DNA of 64,000 nucleotides from Narthecium ossifragum (lineage: Eukaryota > Streptophyta > Magnoliopsida > Dioscoreales > Nartheciaceae). Positions 34,288 through 46,153 of this stretch are shown here, piece after piece. Made by a program: the position numbers and the translations under genes. The stretch is from the NCBI GenBank assembly GCA_963920575.1, contig OY986970.1, positions 22,699,274-22,763,273 on the forward strand. The letters are read 5' to 3'. Every line of letters starts with the position of its first letter. Positions within the stretch are counted from its first letter, which is position 1. The notes beneath the pieces are model-generated. The model worked only from the letters and a program-made list of their open reading frames with translations, did not search any database and was not told where the DNA came from.

Positions 34288-34625
34288 ACTGGAAATCAAC
34301 CACCCAGCTCTTGGCCTTCTCAGCTGCCTGCTTCACAAACTCATCATAAATCCCCTCCTGAACATAGACACACCATCATGCCACACAAACCTCCCCATGA
34401 AACCAAGTTAATTGGAACATGAAATATTGGACCAATTATACATATCACATGTACAACACAATTAGTTTAACTCGAGACCAATGATGTTGGCCAAGTTGAG
34501 AGAAAGGGGAAGGAAATTTCCTAGTTGAAAAAAAAATTGGCCATTTGAAAGAGTGTGACAACTATGTCGACATCTGCATCGTCAAAGATAATGAGCAATG
34601 ACTTACTGCCTAGTTCAAGGAACAC
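34288..34625 (-). pseudogene. Aldehyde dehydrogenase (ALDH2C-like) fragment
   Basis: The minus strand gives SNHKHVFLELGSKSLLIIF followed by DDADVDIVVTL (34620-34530). After an intron-sized gap it gives CVYVQEGIYDEFVKQAAEKA followed by KSWVV (about 34400-34290). These match consecutive parts of plant ALDH2C enzymes around and after the NAD-binding ELGGKSP motif; the second Gly of that motif is Ser here. The catalytic Cys region between the two parts is not recognisable. It is a two-exon fragment just inside a Helitron-like 3' end at 34236, so capture by a Helitron is a reasonable inference. Confidence 0.7.
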
Positions 34626-34719
34626 ATGCTTATGATTACTCTTCGATGCATACCATTATCATTATAAAGCATGGCATTTACACATACAGATGAAGTGCAA
34701 GAACTTCTACACATTATTG

Positions 34720-34945
34720 GATATCTTGAAACTTACACACATCGCTGGTGAATTCAATGTTGTAGCTGATTGTTTGGCATCATCAGCCTGGGCAAATCGC
34801 CCAGCAGGTCTTTGACTCCTTTGTTTTCTTTTCTTTTGTTCTGTTTGGGTCTGTTTGTGTCCCTGGGATTCCTGGCGGCTGTTTTGTCAGGTGACCAGAG
34901 TTTGGTTGTATTTTAGCCCTTGGGCTTAACTAATTAAAAAAAGAA
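34720..34945 (+). pseudogene. LINE 3' tail with RNase H end
   Basis: The plus strand reads LTHIAGEFNVVADCLASSA before a stop, the last motif of LINE RNase H. A T-rich 3' UTR and AATTAAAAAAAG tail follow. It is 5' truncated. Confidence 0.55.
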
Positions 34946-35093
34946 ACTATTCATATAGAGATGATATTTATGTACTTACTATGTCAACATGCATGTGAGA
35001 GCTAAGGGCAACACCGGCAGTCGGAACAAAATTCTAGGACCACGTTGTTTTTATCACTTAAGCCATAAGGCTGGTGTGTTACAAAACTACCAA

Positions 35094-36106
35094 TTACAAA
35101 ACATCACTAAGGCACTCAAGTATGGTACCGACTTCCTTAGTCCACCACAGCAAGCTCTCACTACCTTTACCCATGCGCGCCAGTCTGTCTGTCCCTTGGT
35201 TCATTTCTCTTGGGATATGCATGAACATGACGACTTCCATCTTAGCAGCTAGCCAACATATCATTTGCAGGTGTCCTCGAGGACCCTCCACCCAACTCAC
35301 CTTCTCATTGATCATGCCAATGACATCTTTTGCATTTGATTCGACAATCAAGCACTTAATTCCCGCTTGTTGAGCTTTCTCTAATCCCCATATTACAGCT
35401 AGTGTCCCAGCTTCCAGGCTACCGTGGCCTATATTGGTTCCACTGTAGCCCATAATGGTCTCCCATCCTCCTCTCTACACAAGATACCCATCTCACCTTC
35501 CAACTCTTCTGGGGTGAATGATGCATCACACTGAACTGCTTTAAATACCTTGGTCTCCCTCTGGTCTTTAAGTCCTCTCCTTGATAATTTCCATTCTTTC
35601 ACAAGCCACAAAGTCTTTCTTCCAACATCTTCTGGCCTCTCTTTCAAGTTATCAAATACTAATCTATTCCTTGACTTCCATAAGTGCCACAAGGTATATC
35701 CAATGCTTGTCTTCCTTTCCCTGCTCTGCTGCGACGATCCTGAAGTCTGTAGCATTTCCTGCCAAGCTTCCCATCTATGGTTAGTGAGCATCCCACCATC
35801 CTTCCTGAAAACAATCTTCCACACCTCCCTCGCATACTGGCATTCCCCGAATAGGTGATCCAGGGTCTCCGCTGCCTGCCCACATTTTGGACATTTATTA
35901 TCCTGACTTGAGCCAATTCTGCTCAAGGCCTCCCTAGTAGGAAGTTTTTTATGCACCAATCTCCAGAGGAAGGATTTGATGTAGGGACCGAATGGCCCTG
36001 TCCATATACTTACCAACCTGAACCCATGTGACTCTTCATCCTCCTCCTTCCTCCTCTTCTCGTATAGCATTGAGTAGGTAGACTTCGAATTGAATTCCCC
36101 ACCCAT
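35094..36106 (-). pseudogene. LINE zinc-binding (zf-RVT) and RNase H domains
   Basis: Motifs on the minus strand include FLWRLVHKKLPTREAL, CPKCGQAAETLDHLFGEC and GYTLWHLWKSRNRLVFDN. The RNase H part has VQCDASF, EAGTLAVIWGLEKAQQAG, KCLIVESNAKDV and FMHIPREMNQGTDRLARMG. A stop and frame change separate the two parts near 35435. Confidence 0.85.
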
Positions 36107-36685
36107 GTCATGGGTCTAGACATACTTGTCTTCACCCTCCCCTGGTTCAACATGAATGCCCATAATTCCAGAGGCTATTGGTTCAGGAAACAATCTTCTA
36201 ACCATACGTGGTTTCGACTTTCCCTCAGTAGTTAAGAGTCTACCAACCTGCATACTCTCAGAAATAGCTACCACATTAAATGGCATAGGCTTCATGCATA
36301 TAGGCAGGTCAAACACCCACCACTCCTTCATGACATTAATTCTACTCTTAAGTCCAACATAGTTTTTCCCTCGGCAAAGGTGGAGATTTGCATAAGCTGC
36401 ATCACGCTATTGATGCCTACTTTCCCAATGACTTCGGCGGCATTACTCCTCTCCATCTATACTTAGCTCTCATGACATCCTTCCATAGTGAGGTCTTCCT
36501 TGGGAGCAATTTAGCAACTCTTTGCAATCTTAAGGCTTTTTGCCACAACTCAAGGCTTCTCAATTAAAGGCCTCCATCCTCCACGGCTTCGCATCCTTTC
36601 ATCCATTTCACAATAGAAATACCATACGTTTTGCCCTCCCAGAGAAAATCCCGGCACAATCTTTCGATCTTTAGCAACACCAATT

Positions 36686-38185
36686 TCAGGTCGCCATCAT
36701 CGTGTGTATGGTAATTTCTAGGAGTACATGCTTGATGAGGATCAATCTGTCGGGGAATGCCAGTTTAGTATTCTCCCATTTCGTCACGTTCCCTGCTAGT
36801 TTCTCCAATAGCTCGCCAAAATCTCTTGCAACCAAGCGCTTCCCATTTATCTCCAGGCTCCCTTGAACTCCACCATTTTTTAGTTTTCTACATATTCTTT
36901 TCCTTTTGTCCTCCCCCAAGCATTTGGATAGTTTGACATTTGATTTGGAAGGAATTGGCATCATTCATGAGTTTATCACGTATATTTCAAACAACTTTAG
37001 CAGCTTTTGGGCCTCGCCAACTGATGCCTCCGTGACAATAACACAGTTATCCGCATGTAGCAAATGAAAGACTCTCAGCTCATCTCGTGGGAATGAGATG
37101 CCCGCAAGTCCATTCATTGGGTCATTCAACATTTGTGACAAGGTGGTCTGCACTATCACAAAGAGGAAAGGAGAGAGGGGGTCTCCTTGCCGAATACCTC
37201 TTTGCGAGAGACTCTACCAACCACCCTTCTGTTAATAATAGATGAAAATTTAGGAGTTGAGATGCATTTCATTACCCAATCGATCCATTGTCTTGGAAAA
37301 TTCATCGCTGCCATGACTTCTTCCAATTACTTCCATCGAGCATTGTCTTAGAAAATTCATCATTGCCATGACTTCTTTCACATCGAACTTTATCGGCATC
37401 ATCGGCTTGGTCCTCGGAGATTTCCCTAACGAGTGAAGGCGCTCTTGCGTGATTGCAATGTTGTCATGGATATTCCGCTCGTCATAAGACGCCGATTGTT
37501 CCAAGCTAATCACCTCCAGTAGCATGATCTTTAGCCTCTGCATCATAATTGTAGCAATAATTTTATAAAGAACGTTACATAGGCTAATAGGGCAGAATTC
37601 TTTTAACCTTCTTGGGTTACTACATTTTGGTATCAAGAATATAAAGGTTTCATTCCACCCCGTAGGAAGCTTTAGGCTTATGAAGAAATACTGTATAATT
37701 TTGATAATCTCCTCCCAAATCACTCCCCAGTACATCTTGGAAAATTCTGCCGATAGGCCGTCGGGGCCTGAGCACCTATCTAACCTAACGGTCTTGACTA
37801 ACAGGGCTATCTCCTCCTTAGAGACCTCCTAGGACAGCAATTCCTGTGAACTCTCTTGTATACACGGCAGGTTAGGCAGCACATGTCTTATCTCCGAGGG
37901 GTTTGGATCACTCCACAGCTCCTTGTAGTGCACCATGAAAGCATGGCCAATTTCCTCCTCCGTATGTATGGTGCTTTCGTCTTCCAATTGGATCTCTATA
38001 ATTTTAGATTTTGACTCTCCTGACCTGTTAATAGCATGAAAGAAAGAAAGAAGTGTTAGAATCACCCTATTTTAGCCACCTCAGCCTATTGGATTGAGCT
38101 TTTCCAACATCTTGTCTCCTCCTGAGTGCCTCAACAAGGTTCTCTAAACTTCTCATATCTTGCTGCTCAACCTAGATAGCCCCTT
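36686..38185 (-). pseudogene. LINE reverse transcriptase, degenerate
   Basis: Recognisable motifs are LRWLK-GDSNTSFFHAINRS near 38060, GWNETFIFLIPKCSNPRRL, FCPISLCNVLYKIIATIMM and a palm region HLLHADNCVIV in which the usual FADD has become HADN. Frame changes lie near 37330 and 36970. Part of the palm between 37330 and 37160 is lost or rearranged. Confidence 0.8.
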
Positions 38186-39934
38186 TGATAAGACATGAAA
38201 AGTGTACAAATCACCCTTTTAACGAGGTCTTGTTAGTCTCCGATCAATGCTATTTTAATAGTCTATGATGTATTTCAGGTATAAGAGCCTTCAATGAAGA
38301 TTAGATCATGTTTGGTGCTAAAACGAACAAATAAAGAACATCCTAGAAGCAAAGGAATGAAGATGGATTAGATTTGAAGATTAAATTGTACTTGCTCAAG
38401 AAAAATCAGATGATGTACCATATATGGTTGGAAAACTCTTGAAGTCTAGTTTTGGAAGAAGTTTACGGTTCATGATTCCGAGTTTCCTAGAAGAAGTTAT
38501 GACATTTTTAGTTCCAATGCCGCAGTCTGGATGGCAAAACAGTAAATACTCAGGAAAGAAAGATCGATCCTTCGCCCTAGTAGGATCGATCCTTCTATGC
38601 AGCAGACCTGACAGAACGCATACTTTTCAGATAATCACAGTAGGATCGATCCTACTATCCATCCTACTGAGCAGGATCGATCCTACACCCAAGGAAGGAT
38701 CGATCTTACTCGGGCGTAGCCAAAAATTAAAGATTTTGATGCAAAGGATCAATCCTACACTCATGGAAGGATCGATCCTACCTTCGCCGTGAAGAAAATC
38801 AAAGGCCCAGATCTAATCCGAATTAAAGGTGATACTTAGGCTATAAATAGGCATCGTTTAGGGTTTTTGGGGGCCGACTGGACTCTTCCTTGGCCCTTTG
38901 GGAGAGCCTTCTTGGTCCTTTTTCTTCCTTCTTTTACATAAGTTAGGTTAGATCTTTGAGGGTAGATCCATGGGTGGAGCGTGGCGACAACCTTCATCAA
39001 CGGATCTCCTTTCTAAAGATGAGTAGCTAAAACCCTAGCCATGGGATTCTTATGATGTAACTAGGGTTTCTATTATGGATTTCTTAGATCTAGGGCTTGT
39101 ATACATTATTGTTTGGCTTATATGCATTGATTTCTATTTTCTTTATATCTTGATGTCGATTTCTTACTTGATGTATGGATTGTTCTTGTCTGCACTTGAT
39201 TCCAGAGCTTGTGTATGCTAGGGCTTGGATTGGATTCATCCAAATAAGAGGATCATGCTAGGCCCATGGTATCTCGGATGAAATCTTCTTCGTGATTAAA
39301 GAATATATAGTGCTAGTCCCAATATAGTAGTGCTAGTCCCACTACGTTCTATCCATAATCCTTCATACATCCTACCTTTGTAGATTTGGCCATCAAGATG
39401 CTAAACCCATCTTGATCTTACACCTAAATCCATATCCGTACTACTACTTACGATGAATTCATCCTAATAAGAGGGTTCATTAGTAGTGAACGTAACTAAT
39501 CATTCGGTCACTGATTCTTTAGGTAATTGTTCTTGCCAACAAGGAATCCTAATCAGAACTTGATGAGTGATAAGGAGAACTAGCCGTTCACTTATCAACT
39601 ATTAGGAAAGCCATTCATCGTGATTAACATGCCCTAATCTTAGGAAGACCTGGTAGATCCATAGTTATTGATTAAGAATCATGTGGTATCTTCTCTCGTA
39701 TTTATTAATCATTTAGTATAAACTTAATTTAATTTCAATTCTGAACCTTTTCCCAACTTATCGGTAGGAATACTTAGATTGGGTTTAGTAGTTTAATTAC
39801 TTTCCTACGCATTCCATGTGGATTCGACTCGGACTCACTGCTAGCTATCCCTAAAGTAGTTAGTTAGTAGTTTGATTATAAATTTATAATTTTGATTAGA
39901 CTTGTTAAGCCACGATACTTTTCAAGCTGTATCA
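38186..39934 (+). mobile_element. Solo LTR with GATCGATC palindrome block
   Basis: Termini TGATAAGACATGAAAAGTG and CACGATACTTTTCAAGCTGTATCA form imperfect inverted ends. A perfect 5-bp TSD CCCTT flanks it (38181-38185 and 39935-39939). No internal domain is present, so it is a solo LTR of 1749 bp. The 3' part contains GATTCGACTCGGACTCACTGC, AAAGTAGTTAGTTAGTAG and TTGTTAAG, matching the solo LTR at 46154. Orientation is taken from these blocks. Probably Ty3/Gypsy. Confidence 0.88.
38561..38782. repeat. Cluster of seven GGATCGATCC-type palindromes
   Basis: Near-copies of TAGGATCGATCCTA recur at irregular 20-70 bp spacing inside the solo LTR. The same block is present in the LTR fragment at about 61410-61635 and absent from the related solo LTR at 46154. 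Confidence 0.85.
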
Positions 39935-41110
39935 CCCTTCCTCCTCTTTCAAGTACAAAGCTTCAAGACAGCTTCCAACCATCTGCTCTCTATGCCCAAG
40001 TTCATCCTCCCCGTCATACCTCCATTTCTTGACCACACCTTTGATCTCCTCCAGCCTAGCTTGAAGATTTCGGATGCGGGTTCCCCTCCTGGGCCTCACC
40101 CAAGCTCTTGTAACTGTCGCTTCAAATGCTGGGGTGTGCAGCCAACGGTTCAAAGGTGGAAGACACTGACCCTATCTTCCTTATTTCCTTTCTAACACCC
40201 ACCACCAGGGGACAGTGGTCTGATGCTATGCGGGGGAGGTGTCATACCAGAGTATCATGCATACATTCCATCCACTTGACCTTACATAATGCACGATCGA
40301 GTCTTCCCAAAATTCTTGCATTGCCAATTCTTTGGTTACACCAACTAAATGAGAGTACTACAAACCCCAAATCTATAAGCTTGTTCTTGGTAATACAATC
40401 AAGGAAGTCCATTACTCTGATGCTAAATTCAAAAGGCTTCCCTCATTGTTTCTCCTGTTGCGACTTGCGAAATAATGACGTTCTAGTCGCCGATAAGGAG
40501 ATGCAGAGTTGTCCAAGTCCTTTAGGCAAGATAAGAACTCCCACAAAATTCTTCGATGTCTAGTCTTTCTTGCTGCATAAACTACTCATGACACCCACTG
40601 ATCTTCACCAACAGGGGTCACAAGAGCATGTATTGCTTGCTCATGTAGAGACAATAAAGAGACTTGTCCAAAATTTTGTCTCCACGCTACTAACATACCA
40701 CCAACTGATCCCTCCGCAGGGAGGACAAAAGCTTGGAGTCTTATCACAATGGATGAGTACATCTATCAAACAGAGGATTTGTAATCCCCTGTACCGGAAG
40801 AGACATCGGCACGTAAGTGATACTCGACGAGGCCCGATGCCACATCAATTCTAGCATATTACCTTCATAAACAATGATGTGGGGGCGGCGCAGCTCCCGG
40901 CGGTTACGACATGAACTTCCCTTTCTTAGCCGGGTTCAGCTCTCCCTGGCAGTCCATCTTGGAGCCTTCCACCATCTTCGTAGAGTCAATCATCATATCA
41001 AAGGTTGCCGTCAAACTGTGCTGCACTTCCCCTTCTGTCAACATTCCATCGAACTCTGTTTGATCAATCCCCACAGCAGCATCTCTGATACTCTGCTACT
41101 CGCCCAAGTC
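39935..41110 (-). pseudogene. LINE endonuclease C-terminal part and linker
   Basis: The minus strand reads RALCKVKWMECMHDTLV, ASDHCPLVVGVRKEIRK and then HTPAFEATVTRAWVRP, KWRYDGEDELG. The SDHxPL motif is the conserved end of the APE-type endonuclease of L1 elements, and the W-rich linker leads into the RT. Frames are broken at several points. Confidence 0.7.
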
Positions 41111-41111
41111 T

Positions 41112-41760
41112 TTAAAAATTGGGCCTTTGGCGTCCTAGTCCACCCTGAATCAAGACAACTTTCCTTGCATTCAAATCAGTTGGGCTAAGTAAGGCTTTTT
41201 GCAGCTTTTGAAAGCCCTCCACATGCAAGGCCTGGTACTCTTCGGTGGGCCTTTTAGCCGGCCCACGAGGGATGACGAGTGGGTTCGCCAGACCCATTCG
41301 CACAGTTCCGGCTCCAACGCGTTGGCAAACCGCTTCCACCAGATCCAATTTCTGGAGCTCATCCTCCAAGAGCTGAACTTCCCATGTATGTTCTGTGGCC
41401 TCTCCCTGTTTTTCCATTCCTATCTATCTCCTCATTAATGGTCCTCCGTGTCTCCCTCACCTTGCCAGGCTCCTCTTCCATCTTAGTAACATTCTCCGAT
41501 GCTTCAGCACCTCGGTATCTTGAGTCCCTACCTCCTGATCCAGTGATGGCGACACTACACTGTCACCACTTATTGTCGCTCCCCTATTGGCCGATTGCAG
41601 GTACGCATTAAACTCTCCATATCCTCTACCCCCGGCATGAACAGAGGCCCTGCCTCCCTCTCCTTCCGAGGGTAGCGGCACCCATTCGTCCTGTGACCTA
41701 TTCTCCCACACCATGTGCAAACTATGACTCCTCATAAGAGTAGGATCCCCACACCATGAA
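41112..41760 (-). pseudogene. LINE ORF1 with CCHC zinc knuckle
   Basis: In the minus-strand frame ending near 41573 the sequence reads VCTWCGRIGHRTNGC, a CX2CX4HX4C knuckle as in plant L1 ORF1 proteins. A charged region follows. Shadow frames of similar length exist, but only this one carries the knuckle. Confidence 0.65.
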
Positions 41761-41833
41761 TCCTGTGACCACGTTGATCACGCGATTCGGAATGCCAGCC
41801 AGCCTTTCATACCAAAACAAATAATTAGAGGCG

Positions 41834-41850
41834 CCCCCCCCCCCCCCCCC
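41834..41850. repeat. 17-bp C homopolymer beside a glycine-rich fragment
   Basis: A run of 17 C lies between the LINE ORF1 region and a short minus-strand glycine-rich frame (SSGGYVDGGGGYGGG, about 41925-41880). The run would extend that frame as poly-Gly. Both are of uncertain origin, and run length may be unreliable. Confidence 0.5.
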
Positions 41851-41930
41851 TCGGTGGCGATGCCCATCGTATAGCCCATCCCACGACCGCCACCGTAGCC
41901 ACCACCCCCGTCAACGTAGCCGCCACTGCT

Positions 41931-44520
41931 TCTTTTTTTGCACAGTTGAGCCGAAGCTACATGCCGGAAACCGGCTACAAACTAGTCATCAATGGAGGAT
42001 CTCCACAAGTAGGAATCCCCCTGTTACATATCGAGTACCTCACATTTCTAGCAATGCCATCAGCATGGACATTACATTCTCTAGGAATAAAAACAACAGA
42101 GATGGCTTGAAAATGGCCAGTATCCCACCAGATGTCTTGTAAAATATTAGTGCAGCCCACCTTTGGTGGCATCCTGCCATTGATCATCTCCACAGCAAAA
42201 CGAGCATCACTTTCGATAAGTATGGATTGTATGCCCTTCCTCCGGCTTTCTCTTAAGGCAAACAGGATAGCCTGAAGCTCAGCGTACAGTGAAGAATCTG
42301 CAAATGAGATGCAGGATTCTTCCCAAAGGGTCTCGCCTTGATGATTTCTGCAGATGATTCCAAGTCCTGCTACTCTCCCCTCCTGGCCTTTAGAAGCATC
42401 AGCTTGGACTATATGACCCTCCCATCTCTGATGCACATCCCTCCAATGATTATCTTGCCAATTAAGCAGAAGGTACTCGCGTACCTGCCAACGTATGCTT
42501 CTAATTAGCTCCTGCGGTTGAAGCCCAGAATCCTCAAATAAAGCACAGCATCTATTCTTCCACAGTGCCCAAAGAGTGTAACCCATAATAGTTTTCACAA
42601 GACTGCAACCTCCATTTGATTTAGTAAGTTGCAGATAGTTCAGACAATAGTCCATGTCAAGCAGATCAGAGCTAATGCTTGAGTTAAGGAGGACATTCCG
42701 CTAGACTTCACTAGCCGAAGGGCATCCGAAGAAAATATGATTCACATTTTCAACTGACACCTTACAGCATGGGCATGTATTGTCAGTAACCAGATGAAGG
42801 TAATAAAGCTGAGAGAGGCAGGCGATTTTACCATGAGCAATCTTCCAAATAAAATGCTTAACTCGTGGAGCAGCTGGAAGTTTCCAAATATTCCACCAAA
42901 GAGCAGTTTTATCAGATTTATTCCCCCTGCGGAAGTCCAGGAATTGATAACAGGATGCTGTTGTAACTGCACCAGAGGCATTCCAAACCCAACGTGGCTC
43001 CTCACTGTCTTCAGGTGTGCAGATAGGAGTAGCACAGATTTCTTGTATGAGGGAAGGGTGAAAAGAAGCATTCAAAGCAGCAGAGTTCCACTCCCCCTCG
43101 ATATTTAAGAATGAACTCACCTCCCTGTTCATAAGTTGCTCATCAGATGAAAACAGAGAGGGGTTCCATTGTAATGGACCCTCTAAAACCCACCAGTCTT
43201 CTGTTACATGGAGGTGGTTATTGATACCCACAGGCCAATGGAGGCCTTCTCTTAGCAAACCAGCTGCCCTGCAGATTGATTTCCAAAGCAAAGATGCCTT
43301 TGAAGGAGGTTTGCTTGGAGGGAGCTTTCGACTCAGATGGTATTTAGCTCTGACAGTTGAGACCCAGATGGAATCCTCTGTTTGCAGCAACCTCGCAGCA
43401 TTTTTCATATGAAGAGCTTTCTGCCAAAGACATAAATCCTTGATTCCAAGCCCCCCTTCAAAGCGATGGCAGCAGACTTGATCCCAGGCTACTCTACAGA
43501 AACTGCCCCTGCGACCTTGCCAAAGAAAATCCCTCGCAAGGCCTTCGATACGTCGAAGAATAGAGGTTGGGACAACAGTTGCTGACATTGCGTAGACAGG
43601 AAGAGCATGCAGAACTGATTGGATGAGTGTAGCACGGCCGGCTTCCGCTAATTTTAAAGCTTGCCATGAATTAAGTCTGGCCTGGACTGCTTCAATCAGA
43701 TAGTTGAAGTCAGATGGTTTCAGATTTTGAACATTCAGAGGGATTCCTAAGTACCTCCAGGAGCCTTGCTTCTCCCCATAGCCCAGATGTTTTAGGACAC
43801 GTTGCTTCCTTCGAAGAGATATTTTAGAGGAGAATTTAACACTAGATTTTTCCGGATTTGTTTCAAGACCAGAAAGTAACTTGAATCTCTTGAGAATATT
43901 GAGGAGCTTCTGGGCTTCTTCACGGCCAGCTCTTGATATGAAGAGGACATCATCAGCAAACAATAAGTGAGATACTGAGGTGCGGCCTCGATCAAAAGGA
44001 ATACCCTCCAAGGCTAGTAGAGGCTGCTGGATGATTCTGGTAAGAACCTCTTGGGCTAGGATGAAGATGTAAGGGGATATTGGATCTCCTTGCCTAAGAC
44101 CTCTTTTCGATGTGAAGTGATCATGGACTTTACCATTCAAGATGATTGAGAAACGGGGGGTGGTAATGCATTCCATAACCCAACAAATCCAACTTTCTGA
44201 AAAGTTCATTGATACAAGAACTCTTCTAATGAAATTCCAGCTGACAGAGTCAAAGGCAGAGGCGAGGTCGACCTTGATGGCCATGAGAGGATTTGAGGCT
44301 GGCGTTGTGCGCATAGTATGCATGATCTCCTGAGCAACGCCAATATTATCCAGGATTGAGCGCCCTTGCACAAATGCCGATTGCTCTTTACTGACCAAGG
44401 AAGGAAGTATGGGTTTCAGACGGTTGGCCAGTATAGTGGTGATGAGTTTGTACATCACATTACAGAGACTAATTGGTCTGAAGTCACGGAGCCTTCTCGG
44501 GTTCTTGATCTTGGGGACTA
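41931..44520 (-). mobile_element. Second LINE, 5' truncated, long intact ORF2 C-terminal part
   Basis: One frame from about 44520 to 42701 stays open for about 600 codons and continues after one stop (near 42701) at 42655-41975. Motifs: LVPKIKNPRRLRDFRPISLC, SAFVQGRSILDNI, IKVDLASAFDSVSW, RGLRQGDPISPYIF, SHLLFADDVLFISRA (catalytic FADD), YLGIPL, then zinc-binding CPCCKVSVENVNHIFFGC and RNase H VQADASKG, ESDARFAVEMI, FIPRECNVHADGIARN. A short A-tail lies at about 41938-41932. It is 5' truncated just upstream of the LVPKIKNP motif and much less decayed than its neighbour. Confidence 0.92.
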
Positions 44521-44884
44521 GCCGTTCATCCCTCGATGATGTCCTCGTTGGAGAAGGTAACAAACCCGAACCCCCTCTCCCAACTATTCACGTTCTCTCT
44601 AGGTAACCGTCCGACCCGCGTAACCTTATGCTACATGTTCAATGTCTCGATCGCCAAATAAGAACCCAGCTGGCTCTCGTGGGCCGTCTGATATAAAATC
44701 CAACTCTCTCTATAAGAGAGTAAGATATATATGATGATGAATACATATTTGTATGTATGTATGTATAAAGGAGAGTATAAATATAAGAGAAAGTATATAC
44801 TCTGTTGTATACATATATTTCATAAATAAATGTTTAAGTATATGGATATAAAGGACAGTGTGTGTGTATATATATACACACACC
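44521..44884. other. Intergenic DNA with simple AT/GT repeats
   Basis: No gene recognised. TATG and TATA microsatellite-like tracts lie at 44740-44880. Confidence 0.5.
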
Positions 44885-45235
44885 AATGAATGCTCGTGCC
44901 TACGACACAGATATTTAGAGTTCCTTTCAGAAAATTTCAGCAAAACCTCCCATATACCAAGGGCTAAATGAGATAATTCTACAATATTGCTCAAATACAA
45001 AAATTAAATCACAATATAAAAGGGGTGAACATTGTCCCCACAATCTTCAAATACAACATTATCCCCACAAACCAACTCTTTAAAGAAAAAAATACAAAGA
45101 TTCCGATTTCACAATAATCCAACTGTATGCATGTCCAACTCTGCTCTCCGGAATGTTTGTGTATCAAACTGTATGCATGTCCAACTCCGAAAGCGAGAGA
45201 AATGCAAAATAATCTGTCAAAAAAAATTAAAATGA
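44885..45235 (-). repeat. Helitron 3'-terminal region, copy 1
   Basis: This ~350-bp segment is a diverged direct copy of 48045-48412. At its left edge the minus strand reads GTCGTAGGCACGAGCATT, like the hairpin-containing 3' end of plant Helitrons. Shared blocks include TTTCAGCAAAACCTC, AAATTAAATCACAATAAAAGGGG and GTATGCATGTCCAACTC. Confidence 0.5.
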
Positions 45236-45479
45236 TAACTATAAAACTCCATCTATGTAAGTCTATCATTTGTATGTCGATTATTTAGGATGTCTCGCTG
45301 TTTCAACCCTTGCTCACAACCGAGCTCACCATAATGGAACAAAAAATATAATGTAGTGGCAAATAAGCTGGGTGACACACTAATTTTCACTTACTGATTA
45401 TTCCCCCTGAGATGTATGATAACATCCCTCATTCCATCGACAACAAATCCATCACCCGATAATATTATTGCAATCTCAA

Positions 45480-46153
45480 TGACCATTGGTAGATTATACC
45501 ACCACCGATTGGTCACTTGATTGTAATGAAGATAAGCAAGTAAATTTCTTTGAAAATGTATTCGATTGCAACAGACGATCTTGAATTATTTTAAGAACAT
45601 CCCTTCTCAAATGAGGATTTCTAAGATTACGAACATCTAACGCAAAATCAAGGTCATAAATGTAAAGTTGAGAGTACATTGCTTCACGCCCTGATTCTAA
45701 TATCTATGATCCTGTTTGATGGCGCAATTCACCGTGAATAATGAATGGTGTAGGACCTCTTCCAGTAAATACTCTTGAATCCAAACTAGCACCAAGACTC
45801 GTAAAAGCATTAGACGCATTCTACTCTCGAGTGCAACGACGAAAGGATTTTGACAGATCAACATTTCCGTCGTATAAAACCTTAAGTACTGGAGGCGGTG
45901 CAATAAGCAACGATAACTAAATCTTTCCTTGTGAACAACAAGTTCCAAAAAGAGGACTCACTAAAGATAACCTTGTCAGTTTTTCATACATCCAATGTAA
46001 AGCTGAACAATATGGACATACAACATCCATCCAACCGAGAAAATGTCGACCAAGATCTCTATGTGTGCCCGAGGATGAACCTCAGCATTTAGAGCTACAA
46101 CTTCTGTTTCATCATCATCTAATTCAATCACTTATTCTATTTCAGTTGGCCTA
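45480..46153 (-). pseudogene. Helitron Rep/helicase N-terminal region (Helitron_like_N)
   Basis: The minus strand gives GRHFLGWMDVVCPYCSALHW, MYEKL, SPLFGTCCSQGKI, NAFTSLGASLDSRVFTGRGP, TPFIIHGELRHQTGS, a stop, AMYSQLYIYDLDFALDVRN and NPHLRRDVLKIIQDRLLQ. This is the conserved N-terminal block of plant Helitron RepHel proteins. The HUH nickase and helicase domains expected downstream are missing. The upstream part continues beyond the solo LTR at 46154. Confidence 0.85.

Larger units (their letters stand above)
35046..41760 (-). mobile_element. LINE (L1-type) with all domains, split by a solo LTR
   Basis: Read on the minus strand: ORF1 zinc knuckle (41720-41590), endonuclease region (about 40900-40150), a linker that resumes across the solo LTR, reverse transcriptase (37735-36686), zinc-binding region and RNase H (36106-35094), and a 3' end near 35046. 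The LTR insertion at 38186-39934 separates ALYLKEEEG from VEQQDMRSLENLVEALRRRQ of the same linker. Numerous stops and frame changes make it dead. Confidence 0.85.

Noticed and set aside
36116..36362. Short frames between LINE RNase H and RT
   Set aside because: They are decayed LINE sequence in several frames, not separate genes.
38561..38782. CRISPR-like spaced repeats
   Set aside because: The repeats are short palindromes with irregular spacing inside an LTR of a plant genome; no cas genes are present.
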